A program made the translations under genes and the position numbers. A model generated the notes under the pieces. That model saw only the letters and a program-made list of their open reading frames with translations. It had not been told where the DNA came from and made no database searches. A stretch of 64,000 nt of DNA. Source: Carboxylicivirga agarovorans. GTDB lineage: Bacteria > Bacteroidota > Bacteroidia > Bacteroidales > Marinilabiliaceae. Where the stretch lies: assembly GCF_050589845.1 (NCBI RefSeq), contig NZ_JBNGPA010000020.1:43335-107334 (forward strand), given 5' to 3'. Below are positions 52,448-61,408 of this stretch, one piece after another; within the stretch, counting starts at the first letter, position 1; each line of letters starts with the position of its first letter.

Positions 52448-53731
52448 TTATCGACAGGTATAGCCCAAACTGTTAATGGTTTCTTTTACGGTATCCATAT
52501 CTATTTTTGTGCCCTCAAGTGTCACCGTTTTTTCGCTAAGGTTTACTTTAGCGCTGTCTACAAATGATAGTTTTTCCAGGTTCGTTTCCACATTGGCTTT
52601 ACAATGATTGCAAGTCATACCATCGACCCTGACCACTTTGGTGGCAATGGGGCTGAACGTAAACTGACTGGCCGTTTGCTGATTGATAACGACCGGTTTT
52701 TGCTTCTTGGCCGACCTGTATTTTTGATAATAGCCATTGACGATCAACCCAGTCAGCACTAATCCCGACACAATCTGCAACCAGCTTAAACCCTCGTGAT
52801 GCTCATGCCCCAGGTGCTGCTGTGTTATCCCGGTAAACCAATGAACCGGTAAGGTATAATCAATGATCAAGCCAAATGCTAAGGCCCCCACTATTATAGT
52901 AGACAGGTAAGTCAGTAAACTTTTCTTACCAAGCACTTTCCCGATCATGGTTATGGTGGCTGCGTTAGTGGCAGGACCAGCCATTAGCAGTACAAAAGCA
53001 GCTCCCGGACTGATGCCCTTAAGTATTAATACAGCCGCCAGTGGAATGGAACCGGTGGCACAAATATACAGCGGTACTGACACCAACAGTATCAATAGCA
53101 TTTGAACGATCGGCGGTAAATTCAGCAGTTCAAAGAAATCGTTAGGTATTAATGCCGAGATAATAGCCGCCAACACCAATCCGATAACCAGCCATTTTGA
53201 TATATCCTGTATAAATTCAACAAAACCATACCTGAAAACATCAACTACCTTTTGCTGCATCGTTTTCTTAACCTGCTTTTGTTCGTGCCAGGTTCTTGAT
53301 TCTGTTTCGTTTTTAGTAACCACACTTGTTATTAATCCGCCTGTAACACCCGTTATCAAAGCTGCCAGGGGCCTTACTATGGCAAAAGGCAGGCCCATTA
53401 ACGAAAAGGTAGCCAATATGGAATCCACACCCGTTTGAGGAGTCGAAATAAGAAATGACACCGTGCCGCCCTTGGACGCTCCGTTTTTGTAAAAGGCAGC
53501 ACCCGTTGGTATTACTCCGCACGAACAAAGTGGCAGCGGTATGCCAAACACCGAAGCCAGTATTGACGACTTTAATGGCTTTCCGCTAAAAAAGCGTTCA
53601 ATCTTTTTTTGTGGGATAAAAGCATATAGTAAGCCTGCAAAGAAAAAACCAAGCAGAAGGTAAGGCGACATCTCTCCCAGTATCTTCACAAAATCTGTAA
53701 AAAATGATAATATATAATCTTTAATAGGCAT
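52448..53731 (-). CDS. DUF318-type permease with C-terminal HMA domain (SO_0444-like metal efflux)
   Basis: Inner-membrane permease of 427 residues. The DUF318 core has about eight helices with PLPLCSCGVIPTGAAFYKNG near 62 and SVPLYICATGSIPLAAVLIL near 212. A histidine stretch HLGHEHHEG is near 310. An HMA metal-binding domain fills the C-terminus (about 362-427, GMTCNHCKANVETNLEKL). Similar SO_0444-type proteins export copper or zinc. It is in one operon with a CDF exporter, an HMA-containing AraC regulator and a small membrane protein. Confidence 0.88.
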   Translation of the reverse strand: MPIKDYILSFFTDFVKILGEMSPYLLLGFFFAGLLYAFIPQKKIERFFSGKPLKSSILASVFGIPLPLCSCGVIPTGAAFYKNGASKGGTVSFLISTPQTGVDSILATFSLMGLPFAIVRPLAALITGVTGGLITSVVTKNETESRTWHEQKQVKKTMQQKVVDVFRYGFVEFIQDISKWLVIGLVLAAIISALIPNDFFELLNLPPIVQMLLILLVSVPLYICATGSIPLAAVLILKGISPGAAFVLLMAGPATNAATITMIGKVLGKKSLLTYLSTIIVGALAFGLIIDYTLPVHWFTGITQQHLGHEHHEGLSWLQIVSGLVLTGLIVNGYYQKYRSAKKQKPVVINQQTASQFTFSPIATKVVRVDGMTCNHCKANVETNLEKLSFVDSAKVNLSEKTVTLEGTKIDMDTVKETINSLGYTCR

Positions 53732-53832
53732 GTTGTTTGTTTTTTCTGATTTCTTTAAGAGTAATACAAAGTAAGCATGTACCTCAATACAATATGTTAC
53801 ATATTTATGGAAAAAATGTATATCATTTAGAA

Positions 53833-54405
53833 TTAAACTTCGTCCAGGGGTTTACGTTTATAATCTTTTAAACGCCTGAAGTGCGATGGGGTCAGCCCGG
53901 TTATTTTCTTAAATTGATTTGACAGATGCTGGGTGCTGCTATAACCGAGTTGAAAAGCAATTTCTTTTAGCGATAACTCATTGTAAGCCAACAACTCTTT
54001 AGCTCGCTCAACCTTTTGACTAATAATATATTTCTCAATTGTAACGCCCTCAACGGATGAAAACAATTTGCTCAGGTATGAGTAGTCATATCCCAATGCT
54101 TTTGAAAGATGATCTGAACTGTTGATTACTTCTTGTGCCGGACCTGAATAATGTACCCTTTCAATAATCAGGGTCTTTATTGCTTCGATCAACTTACTTA
54201 TCTTATCATCAATTAGTTCAAAGCCATTATCTTCCAGCACAGCCTTAACTTTATCCTTTGTTTCTGGCGATATGGAAGTAAACAGGCTTACTTTGCCAAG
54301 TTCAATAGATTGAATTGACAAATGCAGCTTTTCAAACTCATCACGCACCACTTTTATGCAGCGCTTGCAAACCATGTTTTTGATATGTAGTGTGGTCTTA
54401 CCCAT
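53833..54405 (-). CDS. AraC-type regulator fused to an N-terminal HMA-like domain
   Basis: Start at 54405 (GKTTLHIKNMVCKRCIKVV) gives 190 residues; frames further upstream run into the CDF gene. Residues 1-70 look like an HMA ferredoxin-like fold with one CxxC pair (CKRC), then a short linker. The AraC/XylS helix-turn-helix pair covers about 85-180 (LSKALGYDYSYLSKLFSSVE, then LSLKEIAFQLGYSSTQHLSN, ending LTPSHFRRL). A metal-sensing regulator of the flanking exporters is a strong inference from fusion and context. Confidence 0.87.
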   Translation of the reverse strand: MGKTTLHIKNMVCKRCIKVVRDEFEKLHLSIQSIELGKVSLFTSISPETKDKVKAVLEDNGFELIDDKISKLIEAIKTLIIERVHYSGPAQEVINSSDHLSKALGYDYSYLSKLFSSVEGVTIEKYIISQKVERAKELLAYNELSLKEIAFQLGYSSTQHLSNQFKKITGLTPSHFRRLKDYKRKPLDEV

Positions 54406-54418
54406 TCCTATAATTTGT

Positions 54419-55084
54419 TTAATGATGATGGTGTTCATGACCATGCCCATGCTTATGATCCGCACCTTTTATATCCAGTAATACCGAGCCCGAATCCTTT
54501 AACAAACCAACTGACCACTTAATGATAACCAGCGAACTGATAATGGCAGCAATGGTGTCAATAAATGGAATATCCCAAACCATGGCCACATACAGGCCAA
54601 TAATTGCCGATAAACTGGTTAAAGCATCCGCTATTACATGCAGATACGCTGCTTTTATATTATGGTCGGAATGCTGATGATCGTGGTGCAGCAGGAACGC
54701 GCTGACAATATTAACCACCAGGCCGATTACGGCCACAGATATCGCCTCTTTATAAACAATATCAGCAGGATTATACAAACGCTCAACTGCCTCAACGATG
54801 ATTACAATGGCAAAAAGTAAGAGCATTAATCCGCTACTATAGCCCGATAAAGATAGAATCTTGCCGGAATTGCCATTAAACGATTCTTTCTTAGACAGCT
54901 TTCGCACAATAACATAAGCCAGCCAGCTCAATCCAATAGCCAGTACATGAGAACCCATATGAATACCGTCGGCCAGCAATGCCATTGAATTGGTGGTGAT
55001 ACCATATATAATTTCAACCACCATGGTTACCGCCGTTAACAGCACCACCCAAAGGGTCTTTTTTTCATGCGAGTGTCTTTCCAT
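54419..55084 (-). CDS. Cation diffusion facilitator (DmeF/CzcD-like), short form with His tail
   Basis: Exports divalent metal in exchange for protons. Six helices with the expected His/Asp sites: SMALLADGIHMGSHVLAIGL (about 32-51) in helix 2 and YLHVIADALTSLSAIIGLY in helix 5. At 221 residues it lacks the cytoplasmic C-terminal dimer domain of ordinary CDFs and ends in GADHKHGHGHEHHHH just after helix 6. The helix 1-2 sequence resembles DmeF-type cobalt/nickel exporters. First gene of the operon, with an excellent promoter. Confidence 0.87.
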   Translation of the reverse strand: MERHSHEKKTLWVVLLTAVTMVVEIIYGITTNSMALLADGIHMGSHVLAIGLSWLAYVIVRKLSKKESFNGNSGKILSLSGYSSGLMLLLFAIVIIVEAVERLYNPADIVYKEAISVAVIGLVVNIVSAFLLHHDHQHSDHNIKAAYLHVIADALTSLSAIIGLYVAMVWDIPFIDTIAAIISSLVIIKWSVGLLKDSGSVLLDIKGADHKHGHGHEHHHH

Positions 55085-55106
55085 TTCTATCCGTTCATTT
55101 GATTTA

Positions 55107-55137
55107 CAAAACTAAAGACAGTAATGCGTATATCAAA
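55107..55137 (-). promoter_or_regulatory. Promoter of the CDF-HMA/AraC-permease operon
   Basis: Minus strand TTTG (55137-55134), exactly 19 bases, TAGTTTTG (55114-55107): the best match to the Bacteroidota consensus in the window. The leader to the ATG at 55084 is short (about 16 bases). Confidence 0.6.
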
Positions 55138-55202
55138 TACCAACATCTTGCGATTTTGTTCACCAAATAACTTAATACGGTGCAGATCCTAAATTAAACA
55201 TC

Positions 55203-55411
55203 ATATTTGGGTCCTAACTCACCTCATAATGCACTATATCATATACCTGGTGATATGTCACCTCAATACCACATGATATGCTTCCCCGTGTATTAGTTGA
55301 TATGCATGCCTCCTATTAACTGATATGTACCTTCTGTATTATTTGATATACACATTAAATACCATATGATTTCATGTACAAATAGCACCTGACACATGCA
55401 CTCTTGAACCA
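55203..55411. repeat. Degenerate 23-base periodic repeat with TGATATG core
   Basis: TGATATG occurs at 55250, 55273, 55297 and 55320 and TGATATA at 55343, with TGATTTC at 55366 and TGACACA at 55389: steps of 23, 24, 23, 23, 23 and 23. The four best units read TGATATG, two or three variable bases, CCTC-like pyrimidines, then TATTA-like. Two weaker units extend it left to about 55203. Confidence 0.8.
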
Positions 55412-55515
55412 TGTTACGGAAAATAGCAGATGGTATATCAGTTACTACGTGAAAAGCACAGCACACATCACGAATCCCCCCTTTAGAGTCAATCTGCTAA
55501 TGACAAGAGATAAGG

Positions 55516-56292
55516 CTATTTTTCATCAAAAGTGGATGCGATCTTATGAAGCAACTCCAGCTTTGGCTTCATACGGTTGGCTTTTATCGTATCATTAAAC
55601 GATGCGGCACCCAAACAGTATTTACTGAATGACTGTGGTTTCACTTTGTACTTGCGTAGTGTATTCATAGCCACGGTCGTGGGGCTGTACTTCAACTGTT
55701 TTAATTCAATAATGGCAATATGGTGAAACGACTCTTTAAAACCATTATTATCGGTGAATGACAAGCCAAAATCAATGGTCACACGCTCATGTATACCAAC
55801 CAGGGTTATTCGATGAAAGCTATTGGATAGTTTCAGCTCCAGCTCTTCACTCTTATAGGGTGTATTTTCGTTGATAAAGTCCAGTTCAGGATGTGAGAAG
55901 CACGTATTATCATTTCTCTCGATCCGTTTCTTTATTGTTCGCCTTTTGTTATTTTTGAATTTAACTTCCAGAAAATGAAGTCCTGAAGACACATATTCTC
56001 TTTGGCGGACTTTATAGCGATTGAGTTTACCATTCTGATGGGCTTCATACATGTCATAGCCTGTTGTGTCGAAGTAATTGGTTCGGTATAAAAACTCCCG
56101 CTCACCATCGATCTCCAGTACCTTGTAACATTCCACAAGGTCTGTCAAGATACCTGTCATCAACCCAACAGAGGCAACAAATTTGGTATCCACCCTGTCC
56201 ATTAAGGCAGCATCCTGCATCTCTTGCAGAGATACTGACCGAAATAAATTCAGGCACTTATATATTTCATTTGTGTCAATGCTTTTATTCAT
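55516..56292 (-). CDS. VTC domain protein (polyphosphate polymerase type)
   Basis: A 258-residue protein with the VTC triphosphate-tunnel fold: ALMDRVDTKFVASVG near 27 (basic entry Arg/Lys), LYRTNYFDTTGYDMYEAHQ near 68, KLNRYKVRQREY near 90, FLEVKFKNNKRRTIKKRIE near 107, and a closing IIELKQLKYSP near 214. Eukaryotic Vtc4 makes inorganic polyphosphate; bacterial VTC proteins are mostly uncharacterised. No membrane segment or signal peptide, so cytoplasmic. Last gene of the CotH operon, seven bases after the DUF2490 gene. Confidence 0.87.
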   Translation of the reverse strand: MNKSIDTNEIYKCLNLFRSVSLQEMQDAALMDRVDTKFVASVGLMTGILTDLVECYKVLEIDGEREFLYRTNYFDTTGYDMYEAHQNGKLNRYKVRQREYVSSGLHFLEVKFKNNKRRTIKKRIERNDNTCFSHPELDFINENTPYKSEELELKLSNSFHRITLVGIHERVTIDFGLSFTDNNGFKESFHHIAIIELKQLKYSPTTVAMNTLRKYKVKPQSFSKYCLGAASFNDTIKANRMKPKLELLHKIASTFDEK

Positions 56293-56299
56293 GCTCTCA

Positions 56300-56986
56300 T
56301 TAAGGTTTTAAAAAACCTGGTTTGTATTCCACGCCCAACTGGAATATATGATATTGATCGGGCTCTCTGACATTGAATTCATCCTGTAATTTGTAGGTCA
56401 CACCAAAACTCAGCTCTTTTGACATGCGGTAATCCAGCCCTGCGAAATACCGGCTTTTCCACCGACCGGAGTGAGTCGCCGGTCGCACGGAAAAGTAGTA
56501 CTCCATACCTGCCGATGGTCTTAGTTTCCACTTTTTTCGATAGTATTTAAGACTTAATTTATGACGGTGTCCCATGTGGTTATTCAGCCCGTCGTTGGAT
56601 GTCAGAACATTTCTGTACTCGTTTTGCAACATGGCCCTGTAGCGCCATCGAAAACGCTTTATCTTGTAATTGAAGTTCAGATAAGCAGCGACGCGATGTA
56701 TCCTTTCATTATAATCAGGTTTATCATACTCAACCTGGTATCTGTACAAACCGCCTGCTTCTATGCGTTTGTGCAGCTCATAATACAGACTGACCTCAGT
56801 CAGCCAGCTGTGTACGCGGCTTGTGTTCTCAAATAAGCGGAGCTCAGGTTCTATGCTGTAACCCAATTTTTTATTTAAGCCACCTTCTACTTTAAAGCCG
56901 TACCAGGTGAGCATATCCTGCTGTTGCGCAAATAAAAGACTGCTGCCTGATAAAACAAATATGACTATAAGGACATATTTCATCAT
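56300..56986 (-). CDS. DUF2490 outer-membrane beta-barrel-like protein
   Basis: A 228-residue exported protein with signal peptide 1-20 (VLIVIFVLSGSSLLFAQ). Alternating aromatic strands with DUF2490 features: YGFKVEGGLNKKLGYSIEPE, SWLTEVSLYYELHKRIEAGG, and the terminal YHIFQLGVEYKPGF. A small outer-membrane barrel is likely. It lies between the lipoprotein gene (four bases) and the VTC gene (seven bases), so all are co-expressed. Confidence 0.85.
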   Translation of the reverse strand: MMKYVLIVIFVLSGSSLLFAQQQDMLTWYGFKVEGGLNKKLGYSIEPELRLFENTSRVHSWLTEVSLYYELHKRIEAGGLYRYQVEYDKPDYNERIHRVAAYLNFNYKIKRFRWRYRAMLQNEYRNVLTSNDGLNNHMGHRHKLSLKYYRKKWKLRPSAGMEYYFSVRPATHSGRWKSRYFAGLDYRMSKELSFGVTYKLQDEFNVREPDQYHIFQLGVEYKPGFLKP

Positions 56987-56990
56987 TGAA

Positions 56991-57410
56991 TTATTTTACC
57001 ACATACATATCATCAACGATTAGCTTTTGCTTTTTAGAAGTAATGCTTACTTCCCTTATAATCGGAATCTTCCTGGAGGTGGTATTGTAATCGAGCGTCT
57101 TATCTTTAGAATAAACGAAAATGGTGTAGTCCCCTTCACGCAGATAAGGAAACTCAAAATAGCCATCGTAGCTGGTTTTGATCCTGTCACCATAATAATC
57201 ATCATCTCCATAGATCAGATACACATCATACTCCTGTGCAGGGTATGTATCCCGGAGTATGGTAAAGTCAAAATTGTAATCTTCGATAATAACTGTTCCA
57301 CCAATGGTGGCCTGCCCCCCTTCTCCGGGTCCCTTTTCACAGGCAAAAAGTGTAACAAGCACGGCGATAATTAATAAAACTTTTATCTTCATTTTCACTT
57401 TCTTTATCAT
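56991..57410 (-). CDS. Lipoprotein of the CotH operon
   Basis: A lipoprotein of 133-139 residues; the lipobox is VTLFAC near 24 (LLIIAVLVTLFACEKGPGEG). The start may be 57410 or the in-frame ATG at 57392 (MKIKVLL). The mature part is a beta-sandwich-like domain (GGTVIIEDYNFDFTILRDTY, then YDGYFEFPYLREGDYTIFVY), resembling carboxypeptidase-regulatory-like folds. Its start overlaps the CotH stop, so it is co-translated. Probably surface or periplasmic. Confidence 0.8.
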   Translation of the reverse strand: MIKKVKMKIKVLLIIAVLVTLFACEKGPGEGGQATIGGTVIIEDYNFDFTILRDTYPAQEYDVYLIYGDDDYYGDRIKTSYDGYFEFPYLREGDYTIFVYSKDKTLDYNTTSRKIPIIREVSITSKKQKLIVDDMYVVK

Positions 57411-60400
57411 TACAGGTAAATCAACTTAATGCTTTCGGCGCCATCAGCACCACGCAGTTGCAAAAAGTACATACCCTTAACTAAACTTTCATTGGTCAAT
57501 TCAGGAATTGACACACTATACTTTCCTGGCGAATAGGTCTGCCGGTATGATTGTGATAAGACTTTGCCCCTGCTATCGTACAGCTGCCAACTGTATGATC
57601 CGGCATCTGTGATAGTAAAAGTAACAACCGAGCTCTTGGTTACAGGATTTGGCACGCATTTCAATGATGCATTCAAGGCATATGGCCTGTCAAATAAGCC
57701 CACATCAGTATAATTTCTGTTGCGCTCACCAGGTGTTCCTCCGTCATGCGATGCTTTCCAATTAGCAGCCAGTTCATTATTCTCATGAGGCTGAATAAGT
57801 TCGATGGAAGCTCCCATTCCGTTGGCTTCTGTTGGCCAGTTGCCATTGGGATAATAATCAACGGCATCCATCAACTGGCCTTGTGCATTGTACAGGCGCA
57901 GGTTATCACCCTGACTGCTTAATCCAAACAGGATTTCTCCTACCAGGTTTCTCACACACGGATAGGTCGTTTTAAAATTCTCCTTGTTTTTACAAATAAC
58001 CAAATACTCATCGGGGTATAAAATACGCGCATTATCAAATACAAAGGCCGAATCCTGTTTACCATCACTGAAAGTCCAGTTTTTCAGATCAACTGCCGTT
58101 GAACCGGCATTATAGATCTCTACCCAGTCTGATGGTTTAATGTTCTCGCCTGATTTATAAAATACCTCATTGATAATTACCTGTACATCATCTTCACTTG
58201 CTTTGGTAAACATGGCTTCTATTGATGCTTCATCTTCTACAAGATGCTTGACTGACAGCGATTTTGACGTATTATCACCTCGCCAGCCTGCAAATTTATA
58301 TCCTGGTCGGGGCATGGCCTTAAGCGTTATTTCGCTACCGTTAAAATAGGAGCCATAGAACGGATAAGACTCAGGACAGATGGAGTTGACCTTTACAGTA
58401 CCCATGTTGTCATCTTGCGTATCAACAATAATAGCATGGTTTGACTGATAACCCAACACCTCTTTAATGTCGTTCAGGTAGTAGTTGGGTCTGTTATAAG
58501 CAAATATCTTAAGACGGTTAACTTCATTACTCCAATTTTCATAGCTCAAGCCCCATCGCTGGCAATGACCAGGCATTTCATTTACATACAGGGACTTGAT
58601 CGAGTCTACCACCTGGTTGACGTGTGAGGATTTCCAAATGGTATTTAACAGGTCGTTGGCTTTTACACCCATTTTCTCCTTAAAATCCCTGTTGGTTATC
58701 AGTCGCCTGAACAACAAGGTAGACCATGGAGGATTGGGCCAATTAGGTCCGTTAGGCGCCAGTGCATCCTTTAGTGAATTATGCTTATAGTTCTCGTTCC
58801 CATATAAACCAAATCCAAAATCAGTATCATATAATATCCAGCGGTACTTACCTCTGATGCTGTTTGTGTTCCAGAACTTAATATTGTTACCAGGCCAGTC
58901 GCGATTATCAATGTATGTTTGAATGAGTTGATATTCGATATAATTGTCAATATCGATAATTGATGCCACCTTTTGGTAATTCTCATCACTGACCAGGCTA
59001 TTGGATGAAATGAAAGTTAACAAATCCTGGTAATCATCATTATTGCCATTAACAATATCTCCGTTTTTTTCAAGGATATTCACCTCGTCGGCATCAGCAC
59101 CAGTATTATCAGAAATAAAGTGTTCATTAACTTTTTCACGCAGGTTCATTACTCCCCAATAGGCACCGTTAATATAAACAGCCGTCGGTTGAAAAGCCTG
59201 CATTTCAATGTCGGAGCCATGCATAAGGTCGGTCATAAACGCATCATGCAGGTGCGTACCATAGAAAGCGTTACCCGAGTTTCGAAGCACCAGGGCTTCA
59301 TACTTATCATTACTTCGCTTGTCGAAAAAACGGTAGCTAAATGAACCATCGCCATATTCTTTACGGGCAAACAATGCAAAGGATTTTTGCGGATGGGCAC
59401 GCGACCATGCACCAAATATTTTGATACCAGCCCCCTGGTTAATGCATGCATTGCCTTCCTTATCGTAATATTCAAAATTAACCGGTCGCTCCCAATCCTG
59501 CCAGAAGTTAGCGCCAAAATGCGGATTATCGCTACTGGCATTAGGCCCCATTTCATAAATACCCGTTTGGTAGTCCCACAAGTTACCGGGTTCTGTTGAC
59601 AAGGAGACAACAGGCATATCATGGACTTTACCAATAATATAACTATGAGTTGTGACGGGTCCGGGCAAGTGCCCTGCAATGTAGGCCCGCGCTTTTATTA
59701 CTGAAACATCAGTGATATCAAGAGCCTGCTGATAAAGCGTACTTTCTTTATCGGGTATAGTCCCGTCAGTTGTGTAGTATATTTCCCCAGTATTGTCTCC
59801 TGGAACTAACAATTCAATTTGCTGTGCCATGGCATATATACCACCAGGTACAGAGAAGCTTACGCTGTCGGTAAATAGTTCGCCGGCGCCATCATCACCA
59901 TTGGCACCACCAGGCGTTGGCACTGCATAAAATAACCATTCATCGTTTTGCTGTGGAGAGCGTCCATAGGATATGTCAGCCATCAGGCGGATGCTTGTGA
60001 CAGAATCGGCTAGTTCCTTGTGGTGGAACAAATACAAGGATTCACCATCGGCCTTTATTTTGAAATTAGCATGCAGGTATGATGAAGGTAAACCGAGATC
60101 GGATGATGCATTGAAAGTATCGCCACTCTTTAATCCGACAGACAAATAGGGAATACAGCTTAAATCGGATGATGACGTTGAGTGATTATGCACCTGGATA
60201 GCTAAAACATTGTCCCCTTCATGCACAAAATCTTTCCAGTTGAGTATTTCAAACTGATTGGGCGGCAAACCCTGATACATTTGTGCCTCATGGTTATAAT
60301 CATCGGCTGCCTGATTGTATGATACATAGCTCCCGGCATTGCCCAGGCGGTCGCGTGCAATCTCAACCCCATTGATATAGGCCACAAAACCATCATCATA

Positions 60401-60967
60401 ATCCAGATGTAGTACCATTTGTACCACCTCATCAAGCTTAGCAATATGAAACGAACGTCGCACAAAAACACTCATAACACCCTGCAGTAACGTCTCATCA
60501 TCGTCATCACCATAACCAAAACCAGACTTACCCTTGAGCCATTGTGAATCATCAAAGTCACTGTTTTTCCACGCATCATCAACAGCAGCGTTTGGCACTT
60601 TATAACGCCACTCATCACCCTTATTAATAATGGTATTCCAGCCTTTGACCATTACCTTACGATCCTTGCCCGATGCGAAGACCAATTGATAGTCATTACT
60701 GGCAAGCTTCATCTCGGGAAACTGCCATTTGGCTGAATCGCTAATATTATCACTTAGAAAGTAGTCACCCAGGTTGATCGAATCTCCCGAAGCATTAATT
60801 ATTTCAATCCAGTCATGAAAATCACCATCTTCATCACACAGTCCGTAGATATTAGAAGAGAGTATTTCGTTAAATTTAACCTGAGCCTGAGTTAAGTTAC
60901 AGGTCATAAACAATAGAAACAGGCACAACAGCCCCTGGTAGTTGATCAGCGATTTTTCTCCTGGCAT
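57410..60967 (-). CDS. T9SS-exported CotH kinase with lamin-tail, chitobiase-C-like and repeat domains
   Basis: A secreted 1185-residue protein. Signal peptide at about 1-29; lamin-tail domain about 30-95 (VKFNEILSSNIYGLCDEDGD); a galactose-binding-like module about 105-280; a chitobiase-C-like module near 390-450 (GEIYYTTDGTIPDKES). The CotH kinase domain covers about 455-800 (VVSLSTEPGNLWDYQTGIYE, GVMNLREKVNEHFI, YRWILYDTDFGFGL). A Gly/Trp repeat near 865-940, a second lamin-tail domain near 945-1060 and a T9SS sorting domain at 1105-1185 (KGMYFLQL) follow. CotH proteins are atypical kinases; here the substrate is unknown. It leads the operon with lipoprotein, DUF2490 and VTC. Confidence 0.9.
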   Translation of the reverse strand: MPGEKSLINYQGLLCLFLLFMTCNLTQAQVKFNEILSSNIYGLCDEDGDFHDWIEIINASGDSINLGDYFLSDNISDSAKWQFPEMKLASNDYQLVFASGKDRKVMVKGWNTIINKGDEWRYKVPNAAVDDAWKNSDFDDSQWLKGKSGFGYGDDDDETLLQGVMSVFVRRSFHIAKLDEVVQMVLHLDYDDGFVAYINGVEIARDRLGNAGSYVSYNQAADDYNHEAQMYQGLPPNQFEILNWKDFVHEGDNVLAIQVHNHSTSSSDLSCIPYLSVGLKSGDTFNASSDLGLPSSYLHANFKIKADGESLYLFHHKELADSVTSIRLMADISYGRSPQQNDEWLFYAVPTPGGANGDDGAGELFTDSVSFSVPGGIYAMAQQIELLVPGDNTGEIYYTTDGTIPDKESTLYQQALDITDVSVIKARAYIAGHLPGPVTTHSYIIGKVHDMPVVSLSTEPGNLWDYQTGIYEMGPNASSDNPHFGANFWQDWERPVNFEYYDKEGNACINQGAGIKIFGAWSRAHPQKSFALFARKEYGDGSFSYRFFDKRSNDKYEALVLRNSGNAFYGTHLHDAFMTDLMHGSDIEMQAFQPTAVYINGAYWGVMNLREKVNEHFISDNTGADADEVNILEKNGDIVNGNNDDYQDLLTFISSNSLVSDENYQKVASIIDIDNYIEYQLIQTYIDNRDWPGNNIKFWNTNSIRGKYRWILYDTDFGFGLYGNENYKHNSLKDALAPNGPNWPNPPWSTLLFRRLITNRDFKEKMGVKANDLLNTIWKSSHVNQVVDSIKSLYVNEMPGHCQRWGLSYENWSNEVNRLKIFAYNRPNYYLNDIKEVLGYQSNHAIIVDTQDDNMGTVKVNSICPESYPFYGSYFNGSEITLKAMPRPGYKFAGWRGDNTSKSLSVKHLVEDEASIEAMFTKASEDDVQVIINEVFYKSGENIKPSDWVEIYNAGSTAVDLKNWTFSDGKQDSAFVFDNARILYPDEYLVICKNKENFKTTYPCVRNLVGEILFGLSSQGDNLRLYNAQGQLMDAVDYYPNGNWPTEANGMGASIELIQPHENNELAANWKASHDGGTPGERNRNYTDVGLFDRPYALNASLKCVPNPVTKSSVVTFTITDAGSYSWQLYDSRGKVLSQSYRQTYSPGKYSVSIPELTNESLVKGMYFLQLRGADGAESIKLIYL

Positions 60968-61408
60968 AGTTTTGCTAACAATGATAAAGGTGAGGCAATG
61001 ATACTAATTAATTATCGGAAATACCGAAAAACACAACTCACTTTTAACTCATCATTTCCAAAATATTAACCTTAATACAAAACCTATAAGAAATTAATTA
61101 CCAGGATGAAGAATGATAATAACCTTGTGTTAGGTCCAGCCCCTTTTTTTACTGACCTACCGTTTACCGATTACAGCCTGGCAATTACAAACATGCCATA
61201 GCCCCAAAGCATGTCACCTATAACTTACATGGTGTTACTAAATATGACATCCGTAAATCCTGCGCGAAAGTTAAGTTTTACAGCAAGGTCGCAAAACATA
61301 TAGTATTCATATTATATACATTGCGACCTTTGTGAACTTTATCATTTGCGTTCTTGGAATGAAATAAAATGTATGTAACCCTCTTTAAAACTTATGCATC
61401 TTATGCCA
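60968..61408. other. Interval of 440 bases between the CotH operon and the GH3 gene
   Basis: No gene is seen. An inverted repeat is present: AAGGTCGCAA (61285-61294) and TTGCGACCTT (61321-61330) separated by 26 AT-rich bases. A word like TTTGCGTTCTT follows, a phrase common in Bacteroidota spacers. The rest is AT-rich without clear structure. Confidence 0.5.
61285..61330. terminator. Inverted repeat downstream of the GH3 gene
   Basis: A 10-bp perfect stem with a 26-base AT-rich loop about 80 bases after the GH3 stop. The loop is long and no T run follows, so it is a weak terminator candidate and may instead be a repeat remnant. Confidence 0.3.

Larger units (their letters stand above)
55085..55515. 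other. Regulatory interval upstream of the CDF operon
   Basis: About 430 bases between the VTC gene end and the CDF start. It holds the CDF promoter (55107-55137) and, 65 bases above it, a degenerate 23-base periodic repeat (55203-55411). No gene is seen. Confidence 0.6.

Noticed and set aside
54406..54465. Longer N-terminus for the HMA-AraC regulator
   Set aside because: It runs back into the His codons of the CDF gene and adds a Met/Ile-rich stretch without domain support.
55203..55411. CRISPR array
   Set aside because: The step is 23 bases with only a 7-base core conserved; there are no identical repeats separated by unique spacers and no cas genes.
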